64,000 nucleotides of DNA from Glycomyces sp. NRRL B-16210 (GCF_000719515.1 NZ_JOGR01000004.1:186001-250000), one strand, 5' to 3'; shown: positions 9,375 through 18,123, numbered from the stretch's first letter. A program made the numbers and translations. Notes: generated by a model from the letters alone, not told the origin.

Positions 9375-10289
9375 ATGGACGTCCTGTGCCTGGGCGAGTC
9401 GATGATCGTCCTCGCCCCCGCGGCAGCCGGCCCCCTCCGCACCGCCGTCGACCTGCACGCCGGGGTCGCCGGAGCCGAATCCAATGTGGCCGTGGCCCTC
9501 GCGCGCCTCGGCGCCGACGCCGCCTGGTGCGGCAAGGTCGGCGACGATCCGTTCGGGCACCGCATCCGCGACGTCCTCGCCGACGCCGGCGTGGACACCT
9601 CCGGCATCGCGACCGACCCCGGCCGCCCCACCGGCGTCTACTTCAAGGACCCCGGTCCCGAAGGAACCACCGTCCACTACTACCGGCGCGGATCGGCGGC
9701 CTCCACGATGGCGCCCGGCCACCTCGCGCGCACCGAGCCGCCGCAGATCCTGCACCTGTCGGGCATCACCGCGGCCCTGTCGGACTCGTGCGCCGCGCTC
9801 ATCGACGAACTCGTCGAGGGCAGGGCGCTCGCCCCGGCCCAGGTGAGCTTCGACGTGAACTACCGGCCCGCGCTGTGGCCGGTCGCCGAGGCCGGACCGG
9901 TCCTCGCGCGCCTCGCCGGCGCGGCCGACATCGCGTTCGTCGGACTCGACGAAGCGCAGACCCTGTGGGGCTCGCAGACCGCCGAGGACGTGCGGGCGCT
10001 GCTGCCGGGCGCGGGCGTGCTCGTCGTCAAGGACGGCGGCAATGGCGTCACCGCCTTCGAAGGCGACGCGGTCCACTACTCCCCCGCCGAACCCGTCGAG
10101 GTCGTCGAACCCGTCGGCGCCGGCGACGCCTTCGCGGCCGGCTTCCTCTACGGCCGCCTGCGCCGCGCCTCCGTCGAGGCGTCGATGCGCCTGGGCCACC
10201 GGCTCGCCGCCGGGGCCCTCCAGACCGTCGGGGACCTCGCGCCCCCGCCGCCGCCCGAGACCGTCCGAACCCTCCTGGAGGACCAGTGA
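9375..10289 (+). CDS. kdgK: 2-keto-3-deoxygluconate kinase (PfkB family)
   Basis: 304-residue ribokinase/PfkB-fold sugar kinase. PfkB signatures are present: GGxAG-like GVAGAESNVAVALARLG near residues 32-48 and the C-terminal VGAGDAFAAGFLYG with the catalytic Asp. It should phosphorylate 2-keto-3-deoxygluconate to KDPG, the substrate of the aldolase encoded next with a 4-nt GTGA overlap. That overlap is the main reason for choosing KDG kinase over a generic sugar kinase. The ATG at 9375 follows a CAGGAG site. Together the two genes form the lower branch of uronate or Entner-Doudoroff catabolism; no dehydratase or dehydrogenase is nearby. Confidence 0.88.
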   Translation: MDVLCLGESMIVLAPAAAGPLRTAVDLHAGVAGAESNVAVALARLGADAAWCGKVGDDPFGHRIRDVLADAGVDTSGIATDPGRPTGVYFKDPGPEGTTVHYYRRGSAASTMAPGHLARTEPPQILHLSGITAALSDSCAALIDELVEGRALAPAQVSFDVNYRPALWPVAEAGPVLARLAGAADIAFVGLDEAQTLWGSQTAEDVRALLPGAGVLVVKDGGNGVTAFEGDAVHYSPAEPVEVVEPVGAGDAFAAGFLYGRLRRASVEASMRLGHRLAAGALQTVGDLAPPPPPETVRTLLEDQ

Positions 10290-10885
10290 CCCTAGACCAA
10301 GGCGACTACTTCGACCGCCTCTTCGAAGGCCAGCGCGTCATGGCGATCTGGCGGGGCCTGCCCGCCGACGAGACCGTGGCCCTGTCCGAGCGCGTCTGGG
10401 ACGCCGAGATCGACCTCGTGGAGGTCCCGATCGGGCAGCCGGGCCAAGAGGTGTCGCTGGCCGCGGCGGTCAAGGCCGCCGAGCCGCGCGGGCACGCCGT
10501 CGGCGCGGGCACCGTCGTCTCGGTCGCCCACGTCGAGCGGGCCGCCGCGGCGGGAGCGGCCTACACGATCGCGCCGGGCCTGAACCCGGCGGTCGTGGAG
10601 GCCTCGCACGAGGCCGGCCTGCCGCACCTGCCGGGCGTGGCGACCGCCAGCGAGGTCGCGCTCGCGCGGGACCTCGGCTGCCGGTGGGTGAAGGTCTTCC
10701 CGGCCTCCTCGCTGGGCCAGGACTGGTTCAAGGCGATGGCCGGGCCGTTCCCGGACGTGCGCTTCGTGGCGACCGGCGGGGTCGGCCCCGACGAGGTCGA
10801 CGCGTACCTGCGGGCGGGCGCCTCGGTGATCGGCATGGGCTCGGCGCTGGCCGACCCTGCGAACCTGGCGAAGCTCGTCGGCTGA
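10286..10885 (+). CDS. eda: KDPG aldolase (2-dehydro-3-deoxyphosphogluconate aldolase)
   Basis: 199-residue class I aldolase that splits KDPG into pyruvate and glyceraldehyde-3-phosphate. The Schiff-base lysine is in WVKVFPAS, the general acid Glu in LVEVPIG, and the phosphate-binding GGVGPDEV loop follows. The GTG overlaps the kinase stop (GTGA) with CTGGAGGA upstream. A strong hairpin terminator lies 10 nt after the stop, so the operon has two genes. Confidence 0.92.
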   Translation: MTLDQGDYFDRLFEGQRVMAIWRGLPADETVALSERVWDAEIDLVEVPIGQPGQEVSLAAAVKAAEPRGHAVGAGTVVSVAHVERAAAAGAAYTIAPGLNPAVVEASHEAGLPHLPGVATASEVALARDLGCRWVKVFPASSLGQDWFKAMAGPFPDVRFVATGGVGPDEVDAYLRAGASVIGMGSALADPANLAKLVG

Positions 10886-10894
10886 ATTCGATAT

Positions 10895-10924
10895 GACGCG
10901 CGGAACGGCGGTGTTCCGCGCGTC
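10895..10924 (+). terminator. Intrinsic terminator of the kdgK-eda operon
   Basis: Perfect 12-bp stem (GACGCGCGGAAC with GTTCCGCGCGTC) and a 6-base loop, followed by TTTCGTT. It can also serve the convergent apt transcript. Confidence 0.85.
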
Positions 10925-10954
10925 TTTCGTTGCGTTGCTGGGAAATCCCGGGGG

Positions 10955-11470
10955 TCAGAGTTTGCCGAGGAGCGAGACGACCGGGTAGCCGTCGAGGCGG
11001 TCGCGGCCGGAGAGGGCGGCGATCTCCAGCAGGGCGGCGCACGCGGCCACGGTGCCGCCGAGGCCCTCGACGAGGCGCACGCCGGCGGCCATGGACTCGC
11101 CGGTGGCGATGACGTCGTCCACGAGCAGGACCCGGTCGCCGGGGCGGATCGCGTCGGCGTGCAGTTCCACGCGCACGTCGGCGTACTCGCCGCGGTAGGT
11201 CTCGACGGCGGCGGCGCGCGGGAGCTTCCCGGCCTTGCGGATCGGGACCAGCGGCGTGCGGGTGCGGTCGGCCAGCGGCGCGGCCCACAGGAAGCCGCGG
11301 GCGTCGAAGGCGGCGATGGTGTCGTACGGGTGGGCCGAGCAGGCCTCTTGGAGCCGGTCGACGGACTCGCCGAACGCCTCGGGGGCGGCCAGCAGGGGCG
11401 TGATGTCCCGGAAGCCGACGCCCGGTTCGGGGAAGTCGGGCACGACGGGCACGTATTCGGTCAGATCCAC
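10955..11470 (-). CDS. apt: Adenine phosphoribosyltransferase
   Basis: 171-residue type I phosphoribosyltransferase that salvages adenine with PRPP to AMP. The PRPP-binding motif VLLVDDVIATGES, the FRDITPLL N-terminal segment and the DARGFLWAAPLA loop are characteristic of Apt. Unlike the Streptomyces genes it is not next to relA/secF here. It is convergent with kdgK-eda. Confidence 0.93.
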   Translation of the reverse strand: MDLTEYVPVVPDFPEPGVGFRDITPLLAAPEAFGESVDRLQEACSAHPYDTIAAFDARGFLWAAPLADRTRTPLVPIRKAGKLPRAAAVETYRGEYADVRVELHADAIRPGDRVLLVDDVIATGESMAAGVRLVEGLGGTVAACAALLEIAALSGRDRLDGYPVVSLLGKL

Positions 11471-11514
11471 AGCGGCAAGACTAGCGGGCGGGCGCGGCGA
11501 GGGGTCCGGAGTTC

Positions 11515-11549
11515 GCGTCGGTGCCTCGGCCGAGCCGAGGCACCGACGC
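11515..11549 (-). terminator. Terminator of the sugar ABC operon
   Basis: Perfect 16-bp stem (11515-11530 with 11534-11549) with a 3-base CGA loop, located 6 nt after the stop of the distal permease gene. No U-tract is present, which is usual in high-GC actinomycetes. Confidence 0.75.
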
Positions 11550-11555
11550 TCGCGG

Positions 11556-12431
11556 TCAGCCCTTCAGGCCGGTCTGCGCCACCCCCTGGACGAGGAACCG
11601 CTGTAGGAACAGGAAGACGAATATGAGCGGCAGGATCGCCACGGCGGCGGCCATGAACAGCTGCGAGATGCTGATCGTCTGCGCGGTGAGGAACGTCGAC
11701 AGGGCCACCTGCACCGTCCACGAGTCCTGGGACCTGCCGATCACGAGGGGCCACAGGAACGCGTTCCAGGCGCCGACGAAGGTGATCACCGCGATCGCGG
11801 CCAGGAAGCTCCCGGAGTTGGGGACCACGATGCGCCAGAACGCGCCCCAGTAGCCCAGGCCGTCCACCCGCGCGGCCTCCTCCAGCTCCCGGGGGAAGCC
11901 CAGGAAGTACTGGCGGCACAGGAAGGTCGCGAAGCCGCTGAACAGGGTCGGGATGATCAGCCCCCGGTAGTCCGAGAGCCAGCCGAGGCTGGAGACCATC
12001 ACGAAGTTCGGCACGAACACGATCGCCCCGGGGATCATGAGCGTCGCCAGCGTCATGTAGAAGACCTTGTCCGCGTGCCGGTACGGGATGCGCGCGAGGC
12101 CGTATCCGGCTGTGGCGCACAGGAACAGCGTCCCGACCGTGGTCATGACGGCGACGACCGCGGAGTTGAGGAGCGATCGGGCCATCGGCACGTTCTCGTC
12201 GTTGAACAGCCGCGAGACGTTCTCCCACGCCGGATCGGGCGAGAACCACAGCCAGCCGGGCGCGGTGATCTCCGCGTCGGTGGCGAGCGCGTTGCGCACG
12301 ATCAGGTAGAAGGGGATCAGGAAGATCACGGCGAGGACGCACAGGACGGCGAACACCGCCGCCCGCGAGGCCTTCCCGCCGCGGCCCGGTCGGTATCCGA
12401 CCGGGGTCTTGCGTTGCGAGCCGAGTGCCAT
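11556..12431 (-). CDS. Carbohydrate ABC transporter permease, MalG type
   Basis: 291-residue inner-membrane permease with six predicted transmembrane segments. It carries the EAA-loop signature EEAARVDGLGYWGAFWRIV, which contacts the shared ATPase. It is the last gene of a three-gene import operon (binding protein, MalF-type, MalG-type) with 1 nt between it and the preceding gene. No ATPase gene is present, as usual for actinomycete sugar importers that share an MsiK-type ATPase. The ATG at 12431 is the only good start. Confidence 0.93.
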   Translation of the reverse strand: MALGSQRKTPVGYRPGRGGKASRAAVFAVLCVLAVIFLIPFYLIVRNALATDAEITAPGWLWFSPDPAWENVSRLFNDENVPMARSLLNSAVVAVMTTVGTLFLCATAGYGLARIPYRHADKVFYMTLATLMIPGAIVFVPNFVMVSSLGWLSDYRGLIIPTLFSGFATFLCRQYFLGFPRELEEAARVDGLGYWGAFWRIVVPNSGSFLAAIAVITFVGAWNAFLWPLVIGRSQDSWTVQVALSTFLTAQTISISQLFMAAAVAILPLIFVFLFLQRFLVQGVAQTGLKG

Positions 12432-12432
12432 G

Positions 12433-13404
12433 CTACTTCCCCTCCGCGTTGCCGAAACCGAGGATCTTGCCTTGCAGCAGGGTCACGATCGCGATGAGGA
12501 GCGCGAGGATGAGCGCCCCCGCCGAGCCGCGCCCGAGGTCCTGGGTGATGCCGAGTGCCGTGGTGTACAGGTACATCAGCGGCGGTCTGGCGTAGGCCTG
12601 GTTGCCGATGAGGTTGTAGAACTCGTCGAACGCCTGGTAGGCGGCGATGAGGCAGAGCATGAGCACGGCCACGGAGGTGGCGCGCAGTTGCGGCAGCGTG
12701 ATGTGCCAGAAGGTCTTCCAGCCCGGTTTCGCGCCGTCCACATAGGCGGCCTCGTAGAGCTGCTCGGGGATCTGCTGGAGCGCGGCGATGAACAGGATCA
12801 TGTAGAAGCCGCTCTGGATCCACAGCCGCAGCGACACGATGACGAGCCAGTACCAGGGCGGGGTGGGGTCGAAGAGCCAGGCCACGTCGTCGATGCCGAA
12901 CAGGTCGAGGATCGAGTTCATCAGGCCGTAGCGCACGCCGTTGAAGATCGACATCTTCCACACCAGGGAGGCGACCACGTAGGAGCAGGCGAACGGCAGG
13001 AAGAACACCGAGCGGAAGAACGCGCGCGCCGTCCGCACCTTGTTGAGCAGCAGCGCCAGCGCGAGCGAGAACCCGAAGGTCAAGGGGACCATGAGCAGCG
13101 CGAAGACGGTGAAGGTGACCAGGCTGTCCTGGAAGGCCCGGTCCTTGATCATGGTCACGTAGTTGCCGAAGCCCACGAAGTTCTCGGGCTCGGGGGTGAC
13201 GGTGTTGCGCGCGTCGAAGAACGAGAGGTAGGCGCTCCAGATCACCGGGACGTAGGAGAAGACGAACAGGCCGACCGCGAACGGCCCGACGAAGTACCAG
13301 AAGGTGAGTGCGGTCCGCCAGCTGCCCTTGCGGCGGGCCCGGGGGGTGCGCTCCCCGGGCCTCGCCTTCGCTTCGGGCGCGGCGGTCTCTTCGGAGACGG
13401 CCAC
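12433..13404 (-). CDS. Carbohydrate ABC transporter permease, MalF type
   Basis: 323-residue permease with six transmembrane helices after a charged cytoplasmic N-terminus. The EAA loop reads YEAAYVDGAKPGWKTFWHITLP. The GTG at 13404 is 11 nt after the stop of the binding-protein gene and is preceded by CGGAG, giving the start VAVSEET. It pairs with the MalG-type subunit to form the channel. The imported sugar cannot be deduced. Confidence 0.93.
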   Translation of the reverse strand: MAVSEETAAPEAKARPGERTPRARRKGSWRTALTFWYFVGPFAVGLFVFSYVPVIWSAYLSFFDARNTVTPEPENFVGFGNYVTMIKDRAFQDSLVTFTVFALLMVPLTFGFSLALALLLNKVRTARAFFRSVFFLPFACSYVVASLVWKMSIFNGVRYGLMNSILDLFGIDDVAWLFDPTPPWYWLVIVSLRLWIQSGFYMILFIAALQQIPEQLYEAAYVDGAKPGWKTFWHITLPQLRATSVAVLMLCLIAAYQAFDEFYNLIGNQAYARPPLMYLYTTALGITQDLGRGSAGALILALLIAIVTLLQGKILGFGNAEGK

Positions 13405-13415
13405 GGGTGCTCCGA

Positions 13416-14714
13416 TCAGCCGAAGATCGAGTCGAGTTCGGCCTGGATGGTCCCGACGGCCGTGTCGAACTCGGCCTCGGGGTCGGCGCCTTCGAGGACG
13501 ATGTGGGTCATCATGTCGTCCACGGCGGTCTCCATGACCGGGGTCCAGTTGGGGTCCTCGCCCCAGCCGTGGTCCTGGGAGATCTGGACGGCGGTGGCGG
13601 CGGGACCGGTGGTGAGGGCGTCGGCGTCGGCGGCCATGGACTTGCGCGGCGGGATGTGGAAGCCGTAGGACAGGCACCAGTCCTGGATGAACTCCTCGTG
13701 GTCGATCCACAGCCACTTGGCGAAGGCCTTGGCCTCCTCGACGTGCGGGGACCGGGCGTTGACGAAGGTGGCCCAGCCGCCGTTGAAGACCGTGGGCGTG
13801 CCGCCGCCGAAGCCGGGGAAGGGCATGACGGCGAGGTCGTCGCCGTGGGCCTCGACGATCTGGGGCAGGGCCCACAGGCCGCACCACTGGATCGAGCACA
13901 GCTCCTGGATGATCGAGGAGGGGTCCCAGGCCTCGGTCGGGGCTCCGATGAGGAGCGAGCTCGAGTCGTGGAGGGCCTTGACCTGGAGGGCGCCGGCGAC
14001 GACGGTGTCCTTGTCGAAGCCGATCTGGAAGTCGTCGGTGAGCAGGCTCTGCCCGGCGGAGAAGACGATGGGCTGGAAGAGCTTGGTGGCCGAGTCGTCG
14101 TTGCCGAGGAAGAGGCCCTTGACGTCGCTGGTGGTGAGTTCGGCCGCGGCGGCCATGAGGTCGTCGAAGGTCTCGGGCTCGGAGATGCCCTTGGCGGCGA
14201 GGTGTGAGGGCCGGTAGTAGAGGAACTGCGGGTCGTCGATCATCTGAATGCCGTAGATCTTGCCGTCGATCGAGTTGCGCTTGATGTCGATGTCGGTGAA
14301 GTCGTCGAGGACGCCTTCGAAGAGCTCGTCGAGGGGGACGACCTGGCCGGAGTCGACCATGGAGCGGTTGAGGTGGCTCTCGAAGACGTCGGGGCTCTCC
14401 CCGGCGCGGTCGGCGAGCAGGCCGGTGGAGAGGGCGGTGTCGTAGTCGCCGGGGACCCAGTTGATGGTCACCTCGGCCTCTTCGTATGCGGCGGCGTATC
14501 TTTCGGCGGCCTGCTGGGTGCCGGCCTCGCCGTACTGGTGGTACCACTGGGAGAGGTTGACGCCGTCGCCCGAGCCGCGGCCGGTGTCGGAGCCGCAGGC
14601 GCCGAGGGCGCCGGCGCCGGCGGCGAGGCCGCCGAGCGCGAGCATCCGGCGGCGGTTGAGGGCCAGGCCTGCGAGCGCTTGCTTGGAAGGACGGTCGTTG
14701 CGGAAGGCAACCAT
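13416..14714 (-). CDS. Sugar ABC transporter substrate-binding lipoprotein
   Basis: 432-residue extracellular solute-binding protein (cluster B/family 1). The signal has a twin-arginine-like NRRRM motif, a hydrophobic core and a lipobox LGAC with the lipidated cysteine at residue 40. The mature part has the WATFVNARSPHVEEAKAFAKWL features of sugar-binding proteins. The ATG at 14714 follows GAGGAG. It heads the ABC operon and has a consensus-like TTGACA promoter with a box also found before the ROK gene, so it is probably repressed by that regulator. Confidence 0.93.
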   Translation of the reverse strand: MVAFRNDRPSKQALAGLALNRRRMLALGGLAAGAGALGACGSDTGRGSGDGVNLSQWYHQYGEAGTQQAAERYAAAYEEAEVTINWVPGDYDTALSTGLLADRAGESPDVFESHLNRSMVDSGQVVPLDELFEGVLDDFTDIDIKRNSIDGKIYGIQMIDDPQFLYYRPSHLAAKGISEPETFDDLMAAAAELTTSDVKGLFLGNDDSATKLFQPIVFSAGQSLLTDDFQIGFDKDTVVAGALQVKALHDSSSLLIGAPTEAWDPSSIIQELCSIQWCGLWALPQIVEAHGDDLAVMPFPGFGGGTPTVFNGGWATFVNARSPHVEEAKAFAKWLWIDHEEFIQDWCLSYGFHIPPRKSMAADADALTTGPAATAVQISQDHGWGEDPNWTPVMETAVDDMMTHIVLEGADPEAEFDTAVGTIQAELDSIFG

Positions 14715-14815
14715 TCGTAGCTCCTCGCTGAGTGAGAGGTGGGAAGGGTTCCCGCGCGGTTCCGGGTGAGGGCCGGAGGTCGCGCAGAGAATCAACAAGT
14801 GTCGATTCGTCTCTC

Positions 14816-14844
14816 AGTCTTGCCATTCCCGCGCACTTTGTCAA
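14816..14844 (-). promoter_or_regulatory. Promoter of the sugar ABC operon
   Basis: On the minus strand a perfect -35 TTGACA (14844-14839), a 17-nt spacer and -10 AAGACT (14821-14816) lie upstream of the binding-protein gene. They predict a leader of about 95 nt with the GAGGAG site near its end. The -35 is embedded in the repeated ROK box. Confidence 0.7.
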
Positions 14845-14855
14845 TGGGTTGAAGT
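14836..14855. promoter_or_regulatory. Putative ROK operator, copy A
   Basis: CTTTGTCAATGGGTTGAAGT overlaps the -35 of the ABC operon promoter. The first 15 bases match 14 of 15 in the box before the ROK gene (16165-16179). A protein bound here would block the -35. Confidence 0.6.
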
Positions 14856-14932
14856 AAGTGGCCTCGAAACTTTTCCGGGGACGACGGGTGGGAGCGCTCA
14901 CCTCGATCGGCGCAGCGCGCCGGCGGGCGCGT

Positions 14933-16138
14933 TCAGCGGCGGGTGCGGGAGCCGACCGTGTTCAGGCGGCTGAGGTGGCCCTCCAGCGCGAGCGCGGCCG
15001 CCCCGAGGGAGACCATGTTCCGCTCCTGCTGGTTGCGCTTGAGCCGCACGGCCTTGAGCGGGGCCTCCATGGCGTGCGCGGGCAGGCGGCGCTCGACCTC
15101 GGGGATGAGGGCGTCGCCGAGGACGCCGGTGACCCAGCCGTCGAAGACCACCAGATCGGGGTTGACGAGGTTGACGAGGTTCGACACCCCCGCCGCCAGG
15201 TACTCGGCCACGGTCTCGACCGTGCGCACCGCCGCGGGCTCCCCGGCCCTCCAGGCCGCCGCCAGCGCGGCCATCGCCTCGGTCTGGGACACGGCTCCGG
15301 CCCGCCCGTCGAACTGGGCCCACTGCCACAGGATCGCGGGCGCGCCCACGTACGCCTCGATGCAGCCCTTGGCGCCGCAGCGGCACTGGGGCCCCGCGGG
15401 GTTGATGGTGGTGTGGCCCCACTCCCCCGCCGAGTTGGTCGCGCCGCGGTACAGCTCGCCGGAGAAGGCGAGCCCGGCGCCGACGCCGGTGCCGAGGATG
15501 AGGACGGCGAAGCGCTCCACGCCGCGGCCGTCGCCGAACCACAGCTCGCCCACGGTGATGGTCTTGAGGGGGTTGTCGAGGTAGATCGGCACGTCGAGGT
15601 CGAGCCGGTCGGCGAGCATCTGGCGGAAGGGCACGTCGTGCCAGTTCCAGTTGGGGGCGAACCCCGACACGCCCCAGGTGACGTCGACCTGGCCGGGGAG
15701 GCTCACGCCGAGGCCGAGGACCGCGCGGTCGCCGAGGCGCTCGCGGACCCGGTCGAGCGCGGAGGCGATGTGGCCGATGACCTGCTCGGGGCTGTTCTCG
15801 CTGATCTCCATGCGCTCTTCGACCCGGTCGACCACCGTCAGGGCGAGGTCGTAGGCCTCCAGGTGCACGTAGGTCTCGGCGACGTCGACGCCGATCATGA
15901 CGCCGCCGCCGACGTTGGGCGCCAGGAGCGCCCGGGGCCGCCCGCCGCCGGAGTCCTCGCGCCCCACCTCCATCACCACGCCCAGCTCGATCAGGTCGGT
16001 CACCAGGTTCGAGACGGTGGCGACGCTGAGGTCGGTCGCCCGGGCGAGGATCTGCCGGGAGGTGGGCGCGTCCGCGATGAGGTGCCGCAGCACCGCGAAG
16101 CAGTTGCGGAGCCGGATGTCGCGCGAGGTGGACTTCAT
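14933..16138 (-). CDS. ROK family transcriptional regulator
   Basis: 401 residues. An N-terminal winged helix-turn-helix (about residues 10-75, TSRQILARATDLSVATVSNL) is fused to a ROK sugar-kinase-like domain. The latter has an ATP-type motif (VLILGTGVGAGLAF) and the zinc-binding signature C-R-C-G-x-K-G-C (CRCGAKGCIEAY). It should sense the imported sugar or its phosphate and repress the divergent or upstream import operon. It starts at an ATG exactly 6 nt after a -10 element, implying a leaderless mRNA, and its own promoter carries the shared box, implying autoregulation. Confidence 0.92.
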   Translation of the reverse strand: MKSTSRDIRLRNCFAVLRHLIADAPTSRQILARATDLSVATVSNLVTDLIELGVVMEVGREDSGGGRPRALLAPNVGGGVMIGVDVAETYVHLEAYDLALTVVDRVEERMEISENSPEQVIGHIASALDRVRERLGDRAVLGLGVSLPGQVDVTWGVSGFAPNWNWHDVPFRQMLADRLDLDVPIYLDNPLKTITVGELWFGDGRGVERFAVLILGTGVGAGLAFSGELYRGATNSAGEWGHTTINPAGPQCRCGAKGCIEAYVGAPAILWQWAQFDGRAGAVSQTEAMAALAAAWRAGEPAAVRTVETVAEYLAAGVSNLVNLVNPDLVVFDGWVTGVLGDALIPEVERRLPAHAMEAPLKAVRLKRNQQERNMVSLGAAALALEGHLSRLNTVGSRTRR

Positions 16139-16144
16139 GGCTGA

Positions 16145-16173
16145 ATGCTACGACGCCCGCCCGCCTTTGTAAA
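16145..16173 (-). promoter_or_regulatory. Leaderless promoter of the ROK gene
   Basis: The minus strand carries -35 TTTACA (16173-16168), a 17-nt spacer and -10 TAGCAT (16150-16145). The expected start site coincides with the ATG at 16138. The architecture and the sequence around the -35 match the ABC operon promoter. Confidence 0.7.
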
Positions 16174-16188
16174 TGGGTTAGTCGAAGT
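16165..16188. promoter_or_regulatory. Putative ROK operator, copy B
   Basis: CTTTGTAAATGGGTT followed after four extra bases by GAAGT, overlapping the -35 of the ROK gene. It is the second copy of the box at 14836-14855. Confidence 0.6.
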
Positions 16189-16282
16189 CGTGGGTCACCC
16201 GACGGGGCGAGGCCCCCGCGGCGGGGAGGCGGGCTCGATATGCTCGCCGCGACCGCGACGACGCTGGCAAGGAGTGGACCTC

Positions 16283-17260
16283 ATGGAGCAACGCATTCTC
16301 GGCAGGACCGGTATCGAGGTGGGCGTGGTCGGTTTCGGCGCCTGGCAGATCGGCTCGGCGTGGGGCGAGGTGAGCGAAGCCGACGCCGAGGCGGCCCTTG
16401 AGGCTGCTCACCGCTCGGGCGTGACCTTCTACGACACCGCCGACGTGTACGGCGACGGCCGCTCCGAGCGCTTCGTCGGCGCCTTCCGCGCCCGCCACCC
16501 CGAGGTCTTCGTCGCCACCAAGATGGGCCGCAGGGTCGAGCAACTTCCCGAGCACTACAGCGCCGCGAACTTCCAGGCGTGGAACGACGACTCGAGGGCG
16601 AACCTGGACGTGCCCGCGCTCGACCTGGTGCAGCTGCACTGCCCGCCGCCCGCGGTGTACGCCGACGACGCGGTCTTCGACGCGCTCGACGCCATGGTCG
16701 CCGAAGGCCGCCTCCGCAGCTACGGGGTGAGCGTCGAGACCTGCGAGGAGGCGCTCGCGGCGATCGCCCGCCCGAACGTGGCGACCGTGCAGATCATCCT
16801 GAACCCGTTCCGGCAGAAGCCGCTCGAAGCGGTGCTCCCGGCGGCCGAGAAGGCCGGCGTGGGCATCATCGCGCGGGTGCCGCTCGCTTCGGGGCTGCTG
16901 TCGGGCAGGTACACCGCCGACACGAAGTTCGGCGAGGACGACCACCGCAACTTCAACCGCCGAGGCGAGGCGTTCGACGTGGGCGAGACCTTCGCGGGCG
17001 TGGACTTCGAGACGGGCCTGGCGGCGGTGGAGCGGCTGCGGCCGCTCGTGCCCGAGGGCGCCACGATGGCGCAGTTCGCGCTCCGGTGGATTCTCGACCA
17101 GCCGGCGGTCTCGGTCGTCATCCCGGGGGCGCGCAACGCCGAGCAGGCCGAGGCGAACGCCGCGGCGGCCGATCTGGCGCCGCTCGGCGAGGACGTGCAC
17201 GCCGAGGTCGCCCGGGTCTACGACGAACTGATCCGCCCGCAGGTCCACGACCGCTGGTAA
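16283..17260 (+). CDS. Aldo/keto reductase
   Basis: 325-residue NADPH-dependent TIM-barrel oxidoreductase. The catalytic tetrad is visible: Asp and Tyr in FYDTADVYGDG, Lys in VATKMGR and His in VQLHCPP. The C-terminal VIPGARNAEQAEANAAA is the cofactor-binding segment. The ATG at 16283 has AAGGAG upstream. It is divergent from the ROK regulator, so it may process the imported sugar, but that link is only positional. Confidence 0.92.
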   Translation: MEQRILGRTGIEVGVVGFGAWQIGSAWGEVSEADAEAALEAAHRSGVTFYDTADVYGDGRSERFVGAFRARHPEVFVATKMGRRVEQLPEHYSAANFQAWNDDSRANLDVPALDLVQLHCPPPAVYADDAVFDALDAMVAEGRLRSYGVSVETCEEALAAIARPNVATVQIILNPFRQKPLEAVLPAAEKAGVGIIARVPLASGLLSGRYTADTKFGEDDHRNFNRRGEAFDVGETFAGVDFETGLAAVERLRPLVPEGATMAQFALRWILDQPAVSVVIPGARNAEQAEANAAAADLAPLGEDVHAEVARVYDELIRPQVHDRW

Positions 17261-17270
17261 GACCGGACGA

Positions 17271-17301
17271 GAACGCGGCCCGCGATACGCGGGCCGCGTT
17301 C
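17271..17301 (+). terminator. Terminator after the aldo/keto reductase gene
   Basis: Perfect 14-bp stem (17271-17284 with 17288-17301) with a 3-base ATA loop, 10 nt after the stop codon. Confidence 0.85.
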
Positions 17302-17616
17302 GTCGTTCACGGGCCCGGCAGCGAGCGGTACCTACTGCGGCAGCGCGAACACGTCGGTCAAGCGGCAGTGCTGCGAACCAGAAGGCGTCCGGGCCGCGGC
17401 TTCGCGCGTTTGGCGTGGACGGCGCACTCACGTAGATCAAACGGTTCCGGTTCACCGTGGCTGCGCGCGTACGGCGGACCCTCGAATTCGGGTGCGGGAA
17501 TCGGGTTCGGGTTGCGGGGCTTCGCGCATGTGGTGCGGACCCGGTGCCGCCGGCGCGAACTGACCCGATCCGATTCCCTCGGAGCGTCGCCGCTCGGATC
17601 GTGTTTGAATGCGGGC
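17302..17616. other. Gene-free stretch before the macrodomain gene
   Basis: About 315 bases with somewhat lower GC than the flanks and short GGGTTCGGGTTGCGGGG-like repetition near 17500. No ribosome-binding site or product was found. At its end TTGAAT lies 6 nt before the macrodomain ATG and could be its -10, giving a leaderless mRNA. Confidence 0.45.
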
Positions 17617-18123
17617 ATGGCGATCTCGATTCTCAAGGGCGACATCACCCACCAGCGCGTCGACGCGATCGTCAACGCCGCGAACTCCTCGCTGCTCGGC
17701 GGAGGCGGCGTCGACGGCGCGATCCACCGCGCGGGCGGCCCCGCGATCCTGGAGGAGTGCCGGGCGCTGCGGGCCTCCAGATACGGCCGCGGCCTGCCGA
17801 CGGGACAGGCCGTCGCAACCACCGCCGGGCGCCTTCACGCCCGCTGGGTCGTCCACACCGTCGGCCCGGTCTACTCCGAGACCGAGGACCGCAGCGCGCT
17901 CCTCACCTCCTGCTACCGCGAGTCACTGCGCGTCGCCGGCGAACTCGGCGCCGCCTCGATCGCCTTCCCCGCCGTGTCGGCCGGGGTCTACCGCTGGCCT
18001 GCCGCGTCGGCCGCCGAAATCGCCGTCGCCGCGGTCCGGGAGGCCGGCACCGACATCGAGGACCTCCGCTTCGTCCTGTTCAACGACGAGGTCCTGGAGG
18101 CCTTTCAGCGCGCGATCGGCTGA
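17617..18123 (+). CDS. Macrodomain protein (O-acetyl-ADP-ribose deacetylase type)
   Basis: 168 residues, a single macro domain. The ADP-ribose-binding loops are GDITHQRVDAIVNAANSSLLGGGGVDGAIH and the second glycine-rich loop FPAVSAGVYRWP. Such enzymes (YmdB/AF1521 type) remove ADP-ribose or the acetyl group from OAADPR, so a role in NAD-dependent stress signalling is likely. The catalytic Asn and Asp of the first loop are present. It is followed after 62 nt by an unrelated gene on the same strand. Confidence 0.92.
   Translation: MAISILKGDITHQRVDAIVNAANSSLLGGGGVDGAIHRAGGPAILEECRALRASRYGRGLPTGQAVATTAGRLHARWVVHTVGPVYSETEDRSALLTSCYRESLRVAGELGAASIAFPAVSAGVYRWPAASAAEIAVAAVREAGTDIEDLRFVLFNDEVLEAFQRAIG

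Noticed and set aside
9359..10885. KDPG aldolase as part of a longer upstream frame
   Set aside because: The upstream part is the shadow of the KDG kinase; the GTGA overlap at 10286 defines the start.
12433..14901. Fusion of the MalF-type permease with an upstream 500-codon extension
   Set aside because: The extension is the shadow of the binding-protein gene in another frame; a GTG with CGGAG at 13404 gives the normal permease.
17302..17616. Short GGGTTCGGG-type repetition as a repeat array or CRISPR
   Set aside because: The units are few, irregular and without spacers.
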